Shown: positions 16,008-25,605, numbered from the stretch's first letter. The stretch is 64,000 nucleotides of DNA from Streptomyces sp. 6-11-2 (GCF_006540305.1 NZ_BJOR01000002.1:1-64000); one strand, 5' to 3'. Notes: generated by a model not told the origin, from the letters alone. Program-made: numbers and translations.

Positions 16008-18719
16008 TCACCATGCCATCGCGTCCAGCAGTGCCTCCGGGTCCGGCTCCGGGGGGCCGTCCAGGCTCAGCTCCGCCCAGATCACCTTGCCGTGCGGCAC
16101 ATAGCGCGTGCCCCACCGGTCCGCGAACTGCGAGACCAGGAACAGACCGCGGCCGCCCTCATCGGTGATGGCCGCGCGCCTGAGGTGCGGCGAGGTGCTG
16201 CTGCCGTCCGACACCTCGCAGATCAGCGTGCGCCCGAGCAGGATCCTGACCCGGACCGGCTCGGCGCCGTAGCGGATGGCGTTGGTCAGCAGCTCGCTGA
16301 GCACCAGTTCCGTGGCGAAGCAGGACTCCTCCAGCCCCCAGTCGTGCAGCCGGCGGGTCACCTCGCCGCGCACCCGGGAGACCGCCTCCACGTCCAGCGG
16401 CACGTCCCAGACCGCCACCCGCGACGGATCGAGCAGCCGCGTCCGGGCGACGAGCAGAGCCACGTCGTCGCTCGGATGCTCCGGCAGCATGACCTCCATC
16501 AGCGCCTGGCAGGTCTCCTCCGGCGTCCGGTCCGCGGGCGCGACGGTCTCGGCGAGCATCGACAGCCCCTCGTCGATGTCCCGCCCGCGGTCCTCGATCA
16601 GACCGTCGGTGAACAGCACGAGCCGGCTGCCCTCCGGCAGGCTCAGCTCACCCGACTCGAACGGATGCCCGCCCACCCCCAGCGGTGGTGCCAGGGGAAG
16701 GTCCGGGAAGGTCACCCGGCCCATGGGGTCCACCACGGCCGGTACGACGTGCCCGGCGCGGGAGATGGCGCAGTGCCCGCCCACCGGGTCGTAGATGGCG
16801 TACAGGCAGGTGGCGCCCGTGACCGCGGACACCTCGCCGTCCGCGCTCGCCGTCTGGCTGTCCAGCCGCATCACCATCTCGTCCAGATGGCCGAGCAGTT
16901 CGTCGGGAGGCAGGTCCAGGGACGAGAAGTTCAGCACCGCCGTGCGCAGCCGGCCCATCGTCACCGCCGCGTGCAGCCCGTGCCCCACGACGTCGCCGAC
17001 CACCAGCGCCACCCGGAAGCCGGGCAGGGGGATGACGTCGAACCAGTCGCCGCCGACCCCGGACTGGGCCGGCAGATACCGCCACGCCACCTCCAGCGCG
17101 TCCTGGTCGGGCAGGTCCCTGGGGAGCAGACTGCGCTGAAGCGTCACCGCCATCGCGTGCTCGCGGGAGTAGCGGCGCGCGTTGTCGATCGCCACCGCCG
17201 CCCGGGCCACCAGCTCCTCGGTGACCGCGACGTCCTCCTCCTCGAACCGGGCCGAGCCGGCGCCCCGCCAGAAGTTGACCATGCCGAGGAGCACGCCCCG
17301 CGCCCTGAGGGGCACGGTGATCAGCGAATGGATGCCGTGGTCGAGCACCCGGACCGCGCCCTGGGGATCCCGGGACCGCCAGTCCTGCGCGCGGTGCAGA
17401 TCCGGCACCAGCACCGCCTCGCCGCGCCGCAGCGCCGCCCCCATCGACGTGTCGGCCACCACGAACTCGATGAGGTCGCCCACCGGCTGGAGCGGGCTGT
17501 GCGTGTCCGTCCCGTACAACCCGGTGCGGCGCATCCGGGACGTCGATCCGGTGGGCTCCTCGCCGCGCAGCACGGACTCCAGCAGTTCCACGGTGACGAT
17601 GTCCGCCGCCTGCGGGACAGCCACCTCGGCCAGTTCCTGAGAGGTACGCCGTACGTCCAGCGTCGTGCCGATGCGCACCCCGGCCTCGTACAGCAGCGTC
17701 AGGCGTTCACGGGCCAGCTCGGCCCGGCCGGACAGGGCGCGCAGTTCGGTGGTGTCACGGAAACTGGCCACCAGGCCCGGAGCGTTGCCGTACGGGGCGG
17801 TGCGCCGGGTGTTGACCGCCAGCAGCCGGTCCCCGGCCGGGAACACCGCGTCGGACGCGACCGCGCCCGAGTTCAGCAGCCGAGTCATCTCCGGCCCCAG
17901 GCCCAGGTCCGTGACGTGCCGCTGGTCGGCGTCGTGGGGGAGGTCCAGCAGCCGGCGCGCCTCGTCGTTGGCGAGCAGGAGCCGTCCGCCGGCGTCGACG
18001 ATCAGCACGCCCTCGCGCACCGCGTGCAGCACGGCGTCGTGGTGCTCGTACATGCGGGTCATCTCGGTCGGGCCGAGACCGCGGGTCTGACGGCGCAGCC
18101 GCCGGCTGACGAGGAAGGTGCCGCCGGTCGCGAGCACCACGGCCAGCGCCGCCGCGTCCAGCACCATCGGTATCTGCTGGTCCAGGAGGTGCCCCAGGGT
18201 CTGGAACTCGATTCCCGCGGTGACGATGCCGATCACGTGCCGGCCGGCGCCCACCACGGGTACCACCGCGCGGACGGAGTCGGTGGGGCTGCCGTGGAAC
18301 GTCTCGGTGAAGGTCTTGCCCGCGATGGCCCGGCCGATCTCCTGCGCCGGGGTGCCGACCAGCTGCGGTTCCGGGTCGGTGAGCCGCACGCCCCGCTTGT
18401 TCAGTACGGAGATGTAGTCGACACCGGAACTCAGCTGCGCCTTCTCCGCCGGGATCTTCAGCAGTGCCGACGGATCGGGCGACTGGAGGGCCACCGCCGT
18501 ACCGGGTGCCTGCGCGAACGCCTCCGCGACGGCCAGGGAGCGCGCCTTGGCGGTGTTCTCCCCGTCGTACCGCCGCTGGAGCACCACGGCGGAGGCGGCC
18601 GCGGCGACCAGCACGAGTATGACGATCACCTGCAACAGGAAGACCTGCGCGGCCACCGTGCCGGGCCGCCAGGACGGTGGAAAACGAAACCCGCTCGTGC
18701 TCCGGGCCGTCCAGGTCAC
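16008..18719 (-). CDS. CACHE-PAS-GAF-PP2C-HATPase multidomain sensor phosphatase
   Basis: A membrane sensor of about 903 residues. In order: a membrane helix (~25-45), an extracytoplasmic CACHE-type sensor domain of the DcuS/CitA kind (~50-175), a second helix (~185-205), a PAS domain (~225-320), a GAF domain (~345-510), a PP2C phosphatase domain (~545-755, motifs GVGGDWFDVIPL, VVGDVVGHG, LVLFTDGLIED, SDDVALLVAR) and an RsbW-like ATPase domain (~765-885, ELLTNAIRYG, DEGGRGLFLVSQ). It thus joins an antagonist-activating phosphatase and an anti-sigma-type kinase fold in one chain behind a carboxylate-type sensor. The start is uncertain: GTG 18719 precedes the first membrane helix closely, while an in-frame ATG at 18881 lacks a ribosome-binding site. 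The next gene upstream has a similar cytoplasmic half. Confidence 0.92.
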   Translation of the reverse strand: MTWTARSTSGFRFPPSWRPGTVAAQVFLLQVIVILVLVAAAASAVVLQRRYDGENTAKARSLAVAEAFAQAPGTAVALQSPDPSALLKIPAEKAQLSSGVDYISVLNKRGVRLTDPEPQLVGTPAQEIGRAIAGKTFTETFHGSPTDSVRAVVPVVGAGRHVIGIVTAGIEFQTLGHLLDQQIPMVLDAAALAVVLATGGTFLVSRRLRRQTRGLGPTEMTRMYEHHDAVLHAVREGVLIVDAGGRLLLANDEARRLLDLPHDADQRHVTDLGLGPEMTRLLNSGAVASDAVFPAGDRLLAVNTRRTAPYGNAPGLVASFRDTTELRALSGRAELARERLTLLYEAGVRIGTTLDVRRTSQELAEVAVPQAADIVTVELLESVLRGEEPTGSTSRMRRTGLYGTDTHSPLQPVGDLIEFVVADTSMGAALRRGEAVLVPDLHRAQDWRSRDPQGAVRVLDHGIHSLITVPLRARGVLLGMVNFWRGAGSARFEEEDVAVTEELVARAAVAIDNARRYSREHAMAVTLQRSLLPRDLPDQDALEVAWRYLPAQSGVGGDWFDVIPLPGFRVALVVGDVVGHGLHAAVTMGRLRTAVLNFSSLDLPPDELLGHLDEMVMRLDSQTASADGEVSAVTGATCLYAIYDPVGGHCAISRAGHVVPAVVDPMGRVTFPDLPLAPPLGVGGHPFESGELSLPEGSRLVLFTDGLIEDRGRDIDEGLSMLAETVAPADRTPEETCQALMEVMLPEHPSDDVALLVARTRLLDPSRVAVWDVPLDVEAVSRVRGEVTRRLHDWGLEESCFATELVLSELLTNAIRYGAEPVRVRILLGRTLICEVSDGSSTSPHLRRAAITDEGGRGLFLVSQFADRWGTRYVPHGKVIWAELSLDGPPEPDPEALLDAMAW

Positions 18720-18900
18720 CGGACGGCGGCGGGCCTGATCGTCCGCCCGCCGCTCATCGAACGGCGGTAGCGCTGCCCTCCGGGGCTGGCGGGAACAACC
18801 GACCACGTTCTCATTTCTAACACCGTGCTTCCCTGCCGGGCGACCGGTTTGTTCGATCAATCCCTGTTCGCTCCATCCCATTGCGGCTGGGTGGGTTCGC

Positions 18901-21264
18901 CTAGATTTCGTCAGGCAGGGGCTGCTCCGTCCAGATCGTCTTGCCGGAGCCTGTGTACCGGGTGCCCCAGCGCTGCGCGAGCTGGGCGACCAGGAACAGG
19001 CCGCGTCCGCCCTCGTCGGTGCTGCGCGCGCGCCGCAGGTGCGGGGAGGTGTGGCCGCCGTCGGAGACCTCGCAGATCAGGGTGCGCTCGTGGATGAGCC
19101 GCAGATTGATCGGCCCGTGGGCGTGGCGGATGGCGTTGGTGACCAGTTCGCTGACGATCAGCTCGGTGGTGAAGGCCAGTTCCTCGAGGTTCCACTGGGA
19201 CAGCCGGTCGTTGACGTCGTCGCGCATCACGCGCACGGCCGACGGGTCGGCGGGTACGTGCCAGGACGCCACGCGGTCGGGGCTGAGGACACGCGTCCTG
19301 GCGATGAGGAAGGCGACGTCGTCACGCGGCCGGTCCGACAGCAGGGCGCGGACCATGATGTCGCAGATCTCCTCCAGCGGCCGGTCGGGGTGGGCCAGGG
19401 CGAAGCACAGCCGCTCGATGCCGACATCGACGTCCTGGTCCGACGCCTGGATCAGCCCGTCGGTGTAGAGGGCGACGACGCTTCCCTCCTCCAACGGGAT
19501 CTCGGCCGACTCGAACGGCAGGCCGCCCAGCCCCAGGGGCGGCCCGGCGGGGATGTCGGGGAACTCCACGGGCTCGGTCAGGTGCGCGACGGCCGGGGTG
19601 GGGTGTCCGGCGCGGGCCACGACCATTGTCCGGGCGATGGGGTCGTAGATGGCGTACACACAGGTCGCGCCGGCCGCCGCCGGGCCCTCGGCGGCCGCCT
19701 CGGCCTCGTCCGACAGACGCATCACCAGGTCGTTCACGTGCGCCAGCAGTTCGTCCGGGGACTGATCCAGGTCGGCCAGCGTCTGCACGGCGGCGCGCAG
19801 CCGCCCCATGCTGGCGGCGGCGTGCAGGCCGTGCCCGATCACGTCGCCCACCACCAGCGCGACCCGGGCACTGGAGAGCGGGATGACGTCGAACCAGTCC
19901 CCACCCACCCCCGACTCCGCGTCGGCGGGGAGATAGCGGTGGGCGACCTCGACGGCGTTGTGCGGGGGCAGGTTGGGCGGCAGCAGACTGGTCTGGAGGG
20001 TGAGCGCGGCCTGGTGCTCGCGGGCGAAGCGCCGGGCGTTGTCCACGCACACGGCGGCCCGTGCCACGAGATCCTCGATCAGGAGCTGGTCGTCCTCGGT
20101 GAAGGGATCGGGGTTCTCCCACCGCAGCAGGGTCACCACACCCATCGTGACGCCGCGGGCCCGCAGCGGCAGCACCAGGTGCGTGTGCACACCGAACCGG
20201 TTGATCCCGGTCCACCGCACCGGGTCGTCGGGGAGCCAGGGCGTGCCCGGGCCGAGGGCCTCACGGCTGGGTTCTCCGGTGGCCAGGCAGCGGTTCTGCA
20301 GGGACCCCGGCGGGTACCGGATGGGTTCGCCGACCTCGGCGATCACCTTGGGCAGGTCCGGCCGGATGGACAGATGGGCCGCCCGGCGCAGCGTGACCGG
20401 GCCGCCCGGCGAGCGGATGGGCGGGCCCTTCCCGGTGGTCGCGACGTCCAGGAGGTCGATGGCCACGAAGTCGGCGAGCTGCGGGACGGCGACCTCCGCG
20501 AACTCGCGGACCGTGCGGTCGAGATCCAGCGTGGTTCCGATGTGTTCGCTGGCGGCGTTCAGCAGTACCAGCCGCTCGCGGGTCGGGTCCTGGACGGTGA
20601 CGTCCCGGGCGGCGTAGCAGATCCCGAGCGTTCGGCCCGCGTCGTCGTGCAGTGGGAAGAAGGAGCGCGGCCGGGTGCGCTCGCGGCCGAGCCGGCCCGT
20701 CCTGCCGTGCCGGGGCGGCGTGTGGGCGACGGTGACCTGGGGCTGCCCGGAGAGCAGCGTCCGCCGGGTGTGCCGGGTCACGACCGGCGACGGCCTGCCC
20801 TCGTCGGCGCCGGTCGGGGTGGTGCGGATCGCGTCGGTACCGGTAGGGGCTGTGCCGGTCGCCTTGGTGCCGGCAAAGGCGGTGCCGGGCGCGTGGGTTT
20901 CGGGAGGGGTGCCTGCCGGGACGCCTGCCCCGAGAACCAGCCAGTCGCGGCGGCCGTCGGCGGCGAGCAGCGGGCACACGCGCACGATGAGCCGCACCGT
21001 GTGACCCGCGCGGTGGCGGAGCGTGACCTGCGCGTTCCCGGCGCGGTCGCTCCGGCGCAGCCGGGACATCGCGGCGGTCGGGTCGCGGCCGCGCAGCAGC
21101 GCCCGAGCGGGATGCCGTACGACGTCGGCGGTGGAGTAGCCGAGCAGGTCCTGGGCCCCCTGGCTCCAGTAGGTGATCAGCCCGTCGGCGTCGACGACCG
21201 CCACCGCCGTGGTCGTGATGAGCGGATCACCCGGACTGCCGCCGCTCACGCCGTTGACGCGCAT
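18901..21264 (-). CDS. PAS-GAF-PP2C-HATPase multidomain phosphatase
   Basis: A soluble protein of 787 residues. A PAS domain at ~15-115 is followed by a long low-complexity threonine/proline segment (~115-200). Then come a GAF domain (~240-400), a PP2C domain (~430-640, motifs GVGGDWFDVIPL, VVGDVIGHG, VALYTDGLIQ, RDDVAFLIAR) and an RsbW-like ATPase domain (~655-780, ELVTNAIRHA, DEGGRGLFLVAQ). The layout matches the gene downstream at 16.0 kb, suggesting an old tandem duplication in which the two copies acquired different sensors. ATG 21264 was chosen because GAAGG precedes it; an upstream ATG at 21312 is less well placed. Confidence 0.92.
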   Translation of the reverse strand: MRVNGVSGGSPGDPLITTTAVAVVDADGLITYWSQGAQDLLGYSTADVVRHPARALLRGRDPTAAMSRLRRSDRAGNAQVTLRHRAGHTVRLIVRVCPLLAADGRRDWLVLGAGVPAGTPPETHAPGTAFAGTKATGTAPTGTDAIRTTPTGADEGRPSPVVTRHTRRTLLSGQPQVTVAHTPPRHGRTGRLGRERTRPRSFFPLHDDAGRTLGICYAARDVTVQDPTRERLVLLNAASEHIGTTLDLDRTVREFAEVAVPQLADFVAIDLLDVATTGKGPPIRSPGGPVTLRRAAHLSIRPDLPKVIAEVGEPIRYPPGSLQNRCLATGEPSREALGPGTPWLPDDPVRWTGINRFGVHTHLVLPLRARGVTMGVVTLLRWENPDPFTEDDQLLIEDLVARAAVCVDNARRFAREHQAALTLQTSLLPPNLPPHNAVEVAHRYLPADAESGVGGDWFDVIPLSSARVALVVGDVIGHGLHAAASMGRLRAAVQTLADLDQSPDELLAHVNDLVMRLSDEAEAAAEGPAAAGATCVYAIYDPIARTMVVARAGHPTPAVAHLTEPVEFPDIPAGPPLGLGGLPFESAEIPLEEGSVVALYTDGLIQASDQDVDVGIERLCFALAHPDRPLEEICDIMVRALLSDRPRDDVAFLIARTRVLSPDRVASWHVPADPSAVRVMRDDVNDRLSQWNLEELAFTTELIVSELVTNAIRHAHGPINLRLIHERTLICEVSDGGHTSPHLRRARSTDEGGRGLFLVAQLAQRWGTRYTGSGKTIWTEQPLPDEI

Positions 21265-21355
21265 GCCTTCACCCTCATCCACGGGCAGGACCCCCACCGG
21301 CCATGTTGCCATCGGGGGCGGTGTCCCGCCGCCCGGGAAACGGGCAGCGCGAGGA

Positions 21356-21423
21356 GGGGGGCGACGCGGGCGGGACGGACGGAGCGGGGAGGGGGGCGAC
21401 GCGCGCCGGACGGGCGGAGCGGG
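21356..21423. repeat. Imperfect 35-bp tandem repeat
   Basis: Two copies of a purine-rich unit beginning GGGGGGCGACGCG lie downstream of the acetyltransferase stop. It is non-coding, and no function is suggested. Confidence 0.6.
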
Positions 21424-21453
21424 CAGCGCGGGCGGGCCGGTCCGCGCGGCCGG

Positions 21454-21930
21454 CTACGCTCCCGCAGCCAGTGCCTTCAGCGGCTGGTCGGTCAGCCGGT
21501 ACACCGTCCACTCGTCCTGCGGGCGTGCCCCCAGGGCCTCGTAGAAGCCGATCGCCGGACGGTTCCAGTTCAGGACCGACCACTCCAGGCGTTCGTACCC
21601 GCGCTCGACGCACACCCGGGCCAGCTCCGTCAGCAGGGCCCGGCCGTACCCGCCGCCGCGGGCCTCCGGGCGGACGTAGAGGTCCTCCAGGTAGATGCCG
21701 TGCACGCCCCGCCAGGTGGAGAAGTTGAGGAACCACAGGGCGAAGCCCACCGCTTCGCCGTCCTCGTCCTGCGCGATGTGCGCGAACGCCGCGGGATGCT
21801 CGCCGAACAGTGCCTCGGCGAGCTGCCGCGGTGTCGCCCGTACCTCGTCCAGGGCCTTCTCGTACTCGGCCAGTTCGCGGATCAGGGCGTGGATGACGGG
21901 GACGTCGGCGGGGGTCGCGGTGCGGATCAT
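21454..21930 (-). CDS. GNAT-family N-acetyltransferase (diamine/SSAT-like)
   Basis: A 158-residue acetyl-CoA-dependent acetyltransferase. The acetyl-CoA-binding loop is at RPEARGGGYGRALLTEL. The preceding strand GVHGIYLEDLYVRPE and the following RLEWSVLNWNRPAIGFYEALGA are typical of the spermine/spermidine acetyltransferase subgroup, so a small amine is a plausible substrate (inference). ATG 21930 (MIRTATPADV) is where the family begins; a start six codons earlier is possible. It stands alone between the multidomain phosphatase and the GAPDH gene, reading the same way. Confidence 0.9.
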   Translation of the reverse strand: MIRTATPADVPVIHALIRELAEYEKALDEVRATPRQLAEALFGEHPAAFAHIAQDEDGEAVGFALWFLNFSTWRGVHGIYLEDLYVRPEARGGGYGRALLTELARVCVERGYERLEWSVLNWNRPAIGFYEALGARPQDEWTVYRLTDQPLKALAAGA

Positions 21931-21978
21931 GGGCGCAGTCTCACACACCGCGTCCCGCCGACGGACAACGGGTGCGGA

Positions 21979-23424
21979 TCAGACCGCGGGCGCCGGGTAG
22001 GTCGGGTACTCCACCCCGGAGACGTACTGGACGACGCGGATGACCTGGCAGGAGTAGCCGAACTCGTTGTCGTACCAGAGGTAGAGGATCGCGTTGTCGC
22101 CCTCGACCTTGGTGGCGCCGGCGTCGACGATCGAGGCGTGGCGCGAGCCGATGAAGTCGCTGGAGACCGCGTCGGGGGCGCTGGTGAAGTCGATCTGGCG
22201 CTTGAGCGGCGAGGTCAGCGACACGTTGCGCAGGTAGTCCAGGACCTCCTCGCGGCTGGTGGCGCGCGCCAGTTGGAGGTTGAGGATCGCGATCGAGACG
22301 TCCGGCACCGGCACGCGGATCGAGCTGCCGGTGATCTTCGCCGTGAGGTCGGGCAGCGCCTTGGCCACGGCGGAGGCGGCGCCGGTCTCGGTGATGACCA
22401 TGTTGAGCGGCGCGGAGCGGCCGCGGCGCTCGGCCTTGTGGTAGTTGTCCAGCAGGTTCTGGTCGTTGGTGAACGAGTGGACGGTCTCCACGTGGCCGCG
22501 CAGCACGCCGTACTCGTCGTCCATCGCCTTCAGCGGCGGGACGATCGCGTTGGTGGTGCAGGAGGCGCAGGACAGGATCTGCTCGTCCGGCTTGATGGTG
22601 TCGTGGTTGACGCCGTGGACGATGTTGGGGACGTCGCCCTTGCCCGGCGCGGTCAGCACGACCTTGTCGATGCCGGGACGCAGGTGCTTGGACAGGCCCT
22701 CGCGGTCGCGCCACTTGCCGGTGTTGTCGATGAGGATGGCGTCCTTGATGCCGTACGCCGTGTAGTCCACCGACGTCGGGTCGTCGGCGTAGATCACCTT
22801 GATCTCGTTGCCGTTGGCGACGATCGTGCTGTTCGCCTCGTCGACGGTGATGGTGCCCTGGAACTGGCCGTGGATGGAGTCGCGGCGCAGCAGCGAGGCG
22901 CGCTTGACGATGTCCTGCTCGCCGCCTCCGCGCACGACGATGGCGCGCAGGCGCAGGCCGTTGCCGGAGCCGGCCTTCTCGATGAGCAGGCGGGCCACGA
23001 GCCGGCCGATGCGGCCGAAGCCGTAGAGGACGACGTCGCGCCCCTCGCGGCACTCGATCTTGTTGGCGCCGGTGGCGCCGGCGACGGCCTCGGCGGTGAA
23101 CTCCTCCACCGACAGGCCGCGGTCGTCCTCGCGGTACGTCGCGGCGAGCATGCCGATGTCTATCTGGGACGGCCCGAGGTCGAGCGTGGTCAGGGCCCGC
23201 AGGAAGGGGAGCGTCTCGGTGACGGACAGCTCCTGACCGGCGATCTGACGGGCGAACCGGTGGGTCTTGAGGATGCTCACCACCGACTTGTTCACCAGGG
23301 AGCGGCTGTGGAGGAGGACGGTGACGTCCCGCTCCCGGTGCAGCTTCCCGATCATCGGGATCATCGACTCCGCGATCTCTTCGCGGTGCTTCCAGTTGGT
23401 GAACGAGTCGTCGTTGACAGTCAC
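21979..23424 (-). CDS. gap: Glyceraldehyde-3-phosphate dehydrogenase, long form
   Basis: A 481-residue dehydrogenase of the central carbon pathway. The NAD-binding motif GFGRIGR lies near residue 135, the catalytic cysteine is in CASCTTNA, and ETVHSFTNDQNLLD and WYDNEFGYS complete the active site. The usual length is about 335; the extra ~130 residues form a helical N-terminal domain that is regular in the long Streptomyces paralogues. These co-occur with stress and starvation genes, so a role distinct from the main glycolytic enzyme is likely (inference). The start is GTG 23424, with a weak ribosome-binding site. Confidence 0.95.
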   Translation of the reverse strand: MTVNDDSFTNWKHREEIAESMIPMIGKLHRERDVTVLLHSRSLVNKSVVSILKTHRFARQIAGQELSVTETLPFLRALTTLDLGPSQIDIGMLAATYREDDRGLSVEEFTAEAVAGATGANKIECREGRDVVLYGFGRIGRLVARLLIEKAGSGNGLRLRAIVVRGGGEQDIVKRASLLRRDSIHGQFQGTITVDEANSTIVANGNEIKVIYADDPTSVDYTAYGIKDAILIDNTGKWRDREGLSKHLRPGIDKVVLTAPGKGDVPNIVHGVNHDTIKPDEQILSCASCTTNAIVPPLKAMDDEYGVLRGHVETVHSFTNDQNLLDNYHKAERRGRSAPLNMVITETGAASAVAKALPDLTAKITGSSIRVPVPDVSIAILNLQLARATSREEVLDYLRNVSLTSPLKRQIDFTSAPDAVSSDFIGSRHASIVDAGATKVEGDNAILYLWYDNEFGYSCQVIRVVQYVSGVEYPTYPAPAV

Positions 23425-23487
23425 AGATCTATCTTTCGAGCTAGGCGGCGCTCATATGCTAACCCCATGGGTTGTCGATCATGACAG

Positions 23488-23520
23488 TGGGCCGTACCCG
23501 CTGTGGTGCGGGGTACGGCC
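23488..23520 (-). terminator. Hairpin terminator after the SPW gene
   Basis: The perfect 11-base arms GGGCCGTACCC and GGGTACGGCCC, with an 11-base loop, lie about 100 bases after the SPW gene stop and before the GAPDH start. Confidence 0.7.
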
Positions 23521-23622
23521 CACGGTCGGGATTCCTCTGTGGTCGGCGGATATGGGCCCTCCGTCGTGGCTGGTGGGTGCCGGTTTCCCCGGGGCACCGG
23601 TGGGTGTGGCGGGTGGGTCGGG

Positions 23623-24069
23623 TCACCGGCGGGTGCGGCGGGTGAGTCCGACGGTCAGCCCCATGGCGGCGAGCCCCAGCAGGGCTGTGATCGCGCCCAG
23701 CCAGCAGTTGTTCCATATGACGCCGGCCCGGGAGCCGTGGGCCGCGGGTACGACCCAGGGGGAGATGACCAGCCACACACCGAGCGGGGCGAGGAGCCAT
23801 GCCAGGCGGAACATGCGCTCGGGGGCCAGGGTCAGGCCGAGGCCGATCAGGGCGACCGTAATGCCGATGATCAGGTTGTTGACGGTGAGGCTGGGCTGGG
23901 CGGCGAAGTGCACCACCCACGGGGAAATCGCGGCGTAGACACCGGCCAGCACGATCAGCCCCTCGATGACGATCGCCCGGTTGCTGGCGGCCGTACGCTC
24001 GAGGCGTTCTCGCATCTCGGCGATCTCCGGGTGCGAGCTCATTCCGGTGGAGTGCTGCGGATACGACAT
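23623..24069 (-). CDS. SPW-repeat membrane protein
   Basis: A 148-residue integral membrane protein. After a charged helix (~10-35) come four membrane helices arranged as two SPW repeats, each carrying the signature ISPWVV. The family is common in Streptomyces stress loci; its biochemical role is unknown. ATG 24069 is preceded by GGAGAGGAGA about 10 bases upstream. It diverges from the PucR-like regulator gene, and the ~215 bases between them are AT-rich for this genome and contain a short inverted repeat. Confidence 0.9.
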   Translation of the reverse strand: MSYPQHSTGMSSHPEIAEMRERLERTAASNRAIVIEGLIVLAGVYAAISPWVVHFAAQPSLTVNNLIIGITVALIGLGLTLAPERMFRLAWLLAPLGVWLVISPWVVPAAHGSRAGVIWNNCWLGAITALLGLAAMGLTVGLTRRTRR

Positions 24070-24114
24070 CACTGCCGTCTCCTCTCCATGAGGTTGCCAG
24101 TGTGGAGTTCTCCT

Positions 24115-24135
24115 ATAAGGCAATTTCCCCCTTAT
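24115..24135. promoter_or_regulatory. Candidate operator ATAAGG-N9-CCTTAT
   Basis: A perfect 6-base inverted repeat in an AT-rich patch between the divergent SPW and PucR-like genes, 46 bases before the SPW start. It could bind the adjacent regulator or be part of a promoter. Confidence 0.35.
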
Positions 24136-24284
24136 GGGGGGTTTATATCCGCTTGCCCGTCTTCTTGCGGTGAGTTACGTCACAGTGCGCGCCCAGTGCG
24201 GGCAGTGCGCGTCCGTCTGTCAATCTTGTCGGGTGTGCGTCAAGAGGGCGCCGCTGACGTGCAGGGATGATCCGGGGAGGGCGA

Positions 24285-25346
24285 GTGACGGGGCCAGAGG
24301 TACCCGACGAGTTTTTGACGGGGTACGCGCAGATCCTGGCCGACGTCTGTGCCACCGGACGCCGCCTGACCCGGGACGAGCTGGACCTGCTGCGCGCCCA
24401 GGGGGAGCGGGCGGCGGAGGCCGGTCACGGACTGCGCAGGCTCGTCCGCCGGCACCTCTCCGAGGCGAGGGACTTCGCGCCCGCGCTGGCGTCCGCCGGC
24501 GTCGAACAGGTCCTCAGCGCGGTGGAGCAGGCCGTCGACGCGTTCGCCGAGGGCCACGACCGGGCGCAGAAGCTCGCCATGCGCAAGGAGGAGGCCGCCC
24601 GCCGGGAGTTCATCGACGACCTGCTCTACGGCCGCAGCGACCTCGGGCGGCTGGGCGAACGCGCGGAACGCTACGGACTGCTGTTCTCCCGCGCCCACGC
24701 CGTGGCCGTCGCCCAGGGCGGGGAGCCCGTCGACGACACGCACCCGGCCGCCCGGTACGTCGAGACCGAGGTGGTCGCCCGGTTCGGTGACCGGCGCATC
24801 CTGCTCACCACCAAGGACGGCCGGCTCATCTGCATCGCCCCGGGCGACCAGGACGACGTCCTGGCGTTCTTCGCCAAGCAGGCGTACGCCTCCACCGACG
24901 GCGGCCGGGTCGCCATCGGACGCCCCCACCCGGGCGCCGGGGGAGTGGTCCACTCCTACGAGGAGGCCCTCAACGCCCTGGAACTCGCGGACCGGCTGGA
25001 CCTCCAGGAGCCCGTCCTGCGGTCCGCCGACCTCCTGGTGTATCCCGTCCTGACCCGCGACCGGGAGGCCATGGCCGACCTGGTCCGCGACACGCTGGGC
25101 CCGCTGACGACCGCCCGCGGCGGCGCCCAGCCGCTCCTGGACACCCTGATCGCCTACTTCGACGCCGGCTGCACGGCCGCGGAGGCGGCCCGCCGCCTCA
25201 ACCTCAGCGTGCGCGCCTTCACCTACCGCCTGGAGCGCATCCACAAGCTGACCGGAGCCGACCCGGCCGACCCCGTGCACCGCTACACCCTCCAGACCGC
25301 CGTGATCGGCGCGCGCCTCCTCGGCTGGCCCACCGCCGAGCTCTGA
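24285..25346 (+). CDS. PucR/CdaR-like helix-turn-helix regulator
   Basis: A 353-residue transcription regulator. A helical N-terminal domain (~1-100) is followed by a GGDEF-like/GAF-like middle (~110-230) and, at the C-terminus, a PucR-type helix-turn-helix (~285-350: LLDTLIAYFDAGCTAAEAA, RLNLSVRAFTYRLERIHKL). Such proteins respond to small metabolites. GTG 24285 follows GGGGAGGG with good spacing and was preferred to ATG 24267. The gene ends 259 bases before hhyS in the same direction and diverges from the SPW gene, so it may control the hydrogenase operon, itself or the SPW gene; this is inferred from position alone. Confidence 0.9.
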   Translation: MTGPEVPDEFLTGYAQILADVCATGRRLTRDELDLLRAQGERAAEAGHGLRRLVRRHLSEARDFAPALASAGVEQVLSAVEQAVDAFAEGHDRAQKLAMRKEEAARREFIDDLLYGRSDLGRLGERAERYGLLFSRAHAVAVAQGGEPVDDTHPAARYVETEVVARFGDRRILLTTKDGRLICIAPGDQDDVLAFFAKQAYASTDGGRVAIGRPHPGAGGVVHSYEEALNALELADRLDLQEPVLRSADLLVYPVLTRDREAMADLVRDTLGPLTTARGGAQPLLDTLIAYFDAGCTAAEAARRLNLSVRAFTYRLERIHKLTGADPADPVHRYTLQTAVIGARLLGWPTAEL

Positions 25347-25605
25347 GGGGCCGCGGCCGAGGAGCGCCGTCCGCCCGGCGGCGGCGCCGTTCACTCCACT
25401 GCCCGTACACAACGAGCGGAGCTCCCGGACCGGTGTGAGCCTGGTGAAGGGATTCGGTGGGTACGTCGCGCCGCCGTGGCCCGGAGGACCACGCGTCCTC
25501 CCCGGCCGGTCCGGCCGGTACCGCGACGTCCGTCCCGGCATGCCGCGGCCTCCGGGCCGCCGCCTGCGACCGACTCCCCCACCGACTCCACGGGAGGCCG
25601 ACGAC

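Noticed and set aside
19039..23484. A 1481-codon open frame on the plus strand
   Set aside because: It is the antisense shadow of the PAS-GAF-PP2C, acetyltransferase and GAPDH genes, which have clear conserved motifs on the other strand.
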